From: Bacteroidia bacterium
Lineage (GTDB): Bacteria > Bacteroidota > Bacteroidia > NS11-12g > UBA9320
NCBI GenBank assembly: GCA_022425465.1
Contig: JAKMFK010000195.1
Coordinates: 1 to 7,519 of the forward strand
Direction of reading: 5' to 3'
DNA length: 7,519 nt
Positions 6,743-7,519 of this stretch are shown here, in pieces. A model generated the notes under the pieces. The model saw only the letters and a list, made by a program, of their open reading frames with translations. It ran no database searches and was not told the origin of the DNA. The translations under genes and the position numbers were made by a program. How positions within the stretch are numbered: the stretch's first letter is position 1; every line of letters begins with the position of its first letter.

Positions 6743-7344
6743 AGTGCGGACATTTTATATCCTTCTTCTTTCAAAAAGTTCAAATACTCGGGCAACATGG
6801 CCTTGAGGTTCTTCTCCGCTTTTTCGCTATCATGAAATACGATTATGCTTCCAGGTTTAGTCGCTTTTTTAATTCGTTTTAAGGCTCGTTTCACATTCAA
6901 TCGTTTTAAATAGTCTTTGCTCAATACGTCCCACATGATTACTTCATATTTCTTTCGAATAGCATGGATGGATGCAAAATTAATCTGACCATAAGGTGGT
7001 CTAAAAAGCGTATTGTTGGATAAATAATCTTCACAATCAGCAATGTCTTCCAGGTATTTTCTAGCAGAAACCCGCCATCCTTTAATGTGTCGATGGGTAT
7101 GATTACCCACTCGATGCCCTGATTTTTGCAATTCATCCACAACGGTGAAATACCGCTGTGCATTTTCTCCCACCACAAAAAAAGTAGCTTTCGCACCTAC
7201 TTTATCCAATTCATTGACTACCCAAGTAGTAATTTCAGGATGTGGACCATCATCAAAGGTCAAAAACACCTCTTTTGATGTAACTGCTCTACTCCATGTG
7301 AGTTGAGGAAGAAAAAACGAACCGATGGATTTCCAGAAATTCAA
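6739..7344 (-). CDS. Polysaccharide deacetylase (NodB homology domain, CE4)
   Basis: The 201-residue protein is essentially one NodB domain, a metal-dependent deacetylase acting on N- or O-acetyl groups of glycans. All five catalytic motifs are intact: TFDDGPHP (29-36, D31 base and D32 metal ligand), HTHRH (82-86, metal ligands H82 and H86), RPPYG (115-119), MWD (137-139) and VFHDS (169-173, H171). It should therefore be active. There is no convincing signal peptide or membrane anchor, so the site of action is unclear; a cytosolic or membrane-face role beside the glycosyltransferase is possible. The start is TTG at 7344: an in-frame TAG lies directly upstream at 7347-7345, and no ATG precedes motif 1. 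Its TGA overlaps the ATG of the glycosyltransferase by four bases. The substrate cannot be deduced. Confidence 0.9.
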   Translation of the reverse strand: MNFWKSIGSFFLPQLTWSRAVTSKEVFLTFDDGPHPEITTWVVNELDKVGAKATFFVVGENAQRYFTVVDELQKSGHRVGNHTHRHIKGWRVSARKYLEDIADCEDYLSNNTLFRPPYGQINFASIHAIRKKYEVIMWDVLSKDYLKRLNVKRALKRIKKATKPGSIIVFHDSEKAEKNLKAMLPEYLNFLKEEGYKMSAL

Positions 7345-7349
7345 CTACA

Positions 7350-7357
7350 CAAAACTA
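7350..7357 (-). promoter_or_regulatory. Possible -7 promoter element of the deacetylase-glycosyltransferase operon
   Basis: The minus strand reads TAGTTTTG, an exact TAnnTTTG match ending five bases before the TTG start codon. No exact TTG lies at the expected -33 distance (TTT at a 19-base spacing, TCG at 22). If real, it would yield a leaderless message beginning at or next to a TTG codon. Confidence 0.35.
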
Positions 7358-7430
7358 CATGAATCCAACAGAAATAAAACGAAGATATTGCTCCATTAGT
7401 CGAGTCATGCACTAAAGTACAGCGTATGCC

Positions 7431-7448
7431 ATTAGATTTGTATCTAAT
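7431..7448. repeat. Perfect inverted repeat in the deacetylase/secreted protein spacer
   Basis: ATTAGAT and ATCTAAT, seven bases each, flank a TTGT loop. The repeat overlaps the -7-like element of the gene starting at 7456, a position suited to an operator. The arms are the same TTAGAT/ATCTAA hexamers as at 3892-3906, in the opposite order. A weak AT-only RNA hairpin is the alternative; it lacks the GC stem of a terminator. Confidence 0.35.
7433..7440 (+). promoter_or_regulatory. Possible -7 promoter element of the gene starting at 7456
   Basis: TAGATTTG matches TAnnTTTG exactly and ends 15 bases before the ATG, the most ordinary spacing of the four matches in this window. No TTG is present 17-23 bases upstream; the closest is ATG at a 23-base spacing. 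Confidence 0.4.
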
Positions 7449-7455
7449 TTTTAAA

Positions 7456-7519
7456 ATGACTAAACTATTCCTCACACTTTCATTGTTTGGCTTTTTGAGT
7501 CTCCATGCTCAGGAATCTT
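7456..7519 (+). CDS. N-terminus of a secreted or outer-membrane protein (3' partial)
   Basis: An ATG opens a frame that runs off the window after 21 codons. The peptide, MTKLFLTLSLFGFLSLHAQE and one more serine, is a textbook Sec signal peptide: a basic n-region (K3), a hydrophobic core from about 4 to 16, and a probable signal peptidase I site after LHA with Q next, a very common cleavage context in Bacteroidota. There is no lipobox cysteine in view. The mature protein and its function are not visible. It is divergent from the deacetylase gene, and no Shine-Dalgarno sequence precedes it, only an AT-rich leader. Confidence 0.75.
   Translation, partial: MTKLFLTLSLFGFLSLHAQES

Overview
This window is an ordinary-looking stretch of an AT-rich chromosome from a member of the Bacteroidota. 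Three things support that assignment. The first gene ends in a type A C-terminal sorting domain of the type IX secretion system (T9SS), which is confined to this phylum, preceded by Asp-box repeats and a GEVED domain. Gene starts lack Shine-Dalgarno sequences. Several starts also lie just downstream of the Bacteroidota -7 promoter element TAnnTTTG. I cannot place it below phylum level.

Layout: bases 1-2517 (+) are the 3' part of a large secreted T9SS protein whose start lies before the window. It has a sortilin-like Asp-box propeller, a linker, a GEVED domain and the sorting domain. It converges, with 5 bases between, on kmo (2523-3842, -), kynurenine 3-monooxygenase. A 64-base divergent spacer separates kmo from a diacylglycerol-kinase-family lipid kinase (3907-4773, +, TTG start). 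The kinase stop codon directly abuts the stop codon of lgt (4774-5580, -). Upstream of lgt on the same strand are a family 2 glycosyltransferase (5621-6742, -) and a NodB-type polysaccharide deacetylase (6739-7344, -, TTG start), which overlap by four bases. A 111-base divergent spacer then leads to the first 21 codons of a secreted protein (7456 onward, +).

How the genes fit together: the deacetylase and glycosyltransferase look like a translationally coupled pair that would make and N-deacetylate, or otherwise modify, a cell-surface glycan. lgt, 40 bases downstream, may be read through from them but also has its own good promoter match. The lipid kinase and Lgt both act on membrane glycerolipid chemistry, but they are convergent and not co-transcribed. 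kmo is a single kynurenine-pathway gene, most likely serving de novo NAD synthesis or tryptophan breakdown; no partner gene is visible.

I found no RNA gene, mobile element, CRISPR array or defence system. No gene-free stretch exceeds about 111 bases. The observations most worth checking are a repeated promoter arrangement that implies very short or absent leaders, a shared inverted repeat in the two divergent spacers, and two genes whose only plausible start is TTG. I see no strong sign of an undescribed multi-gene system.
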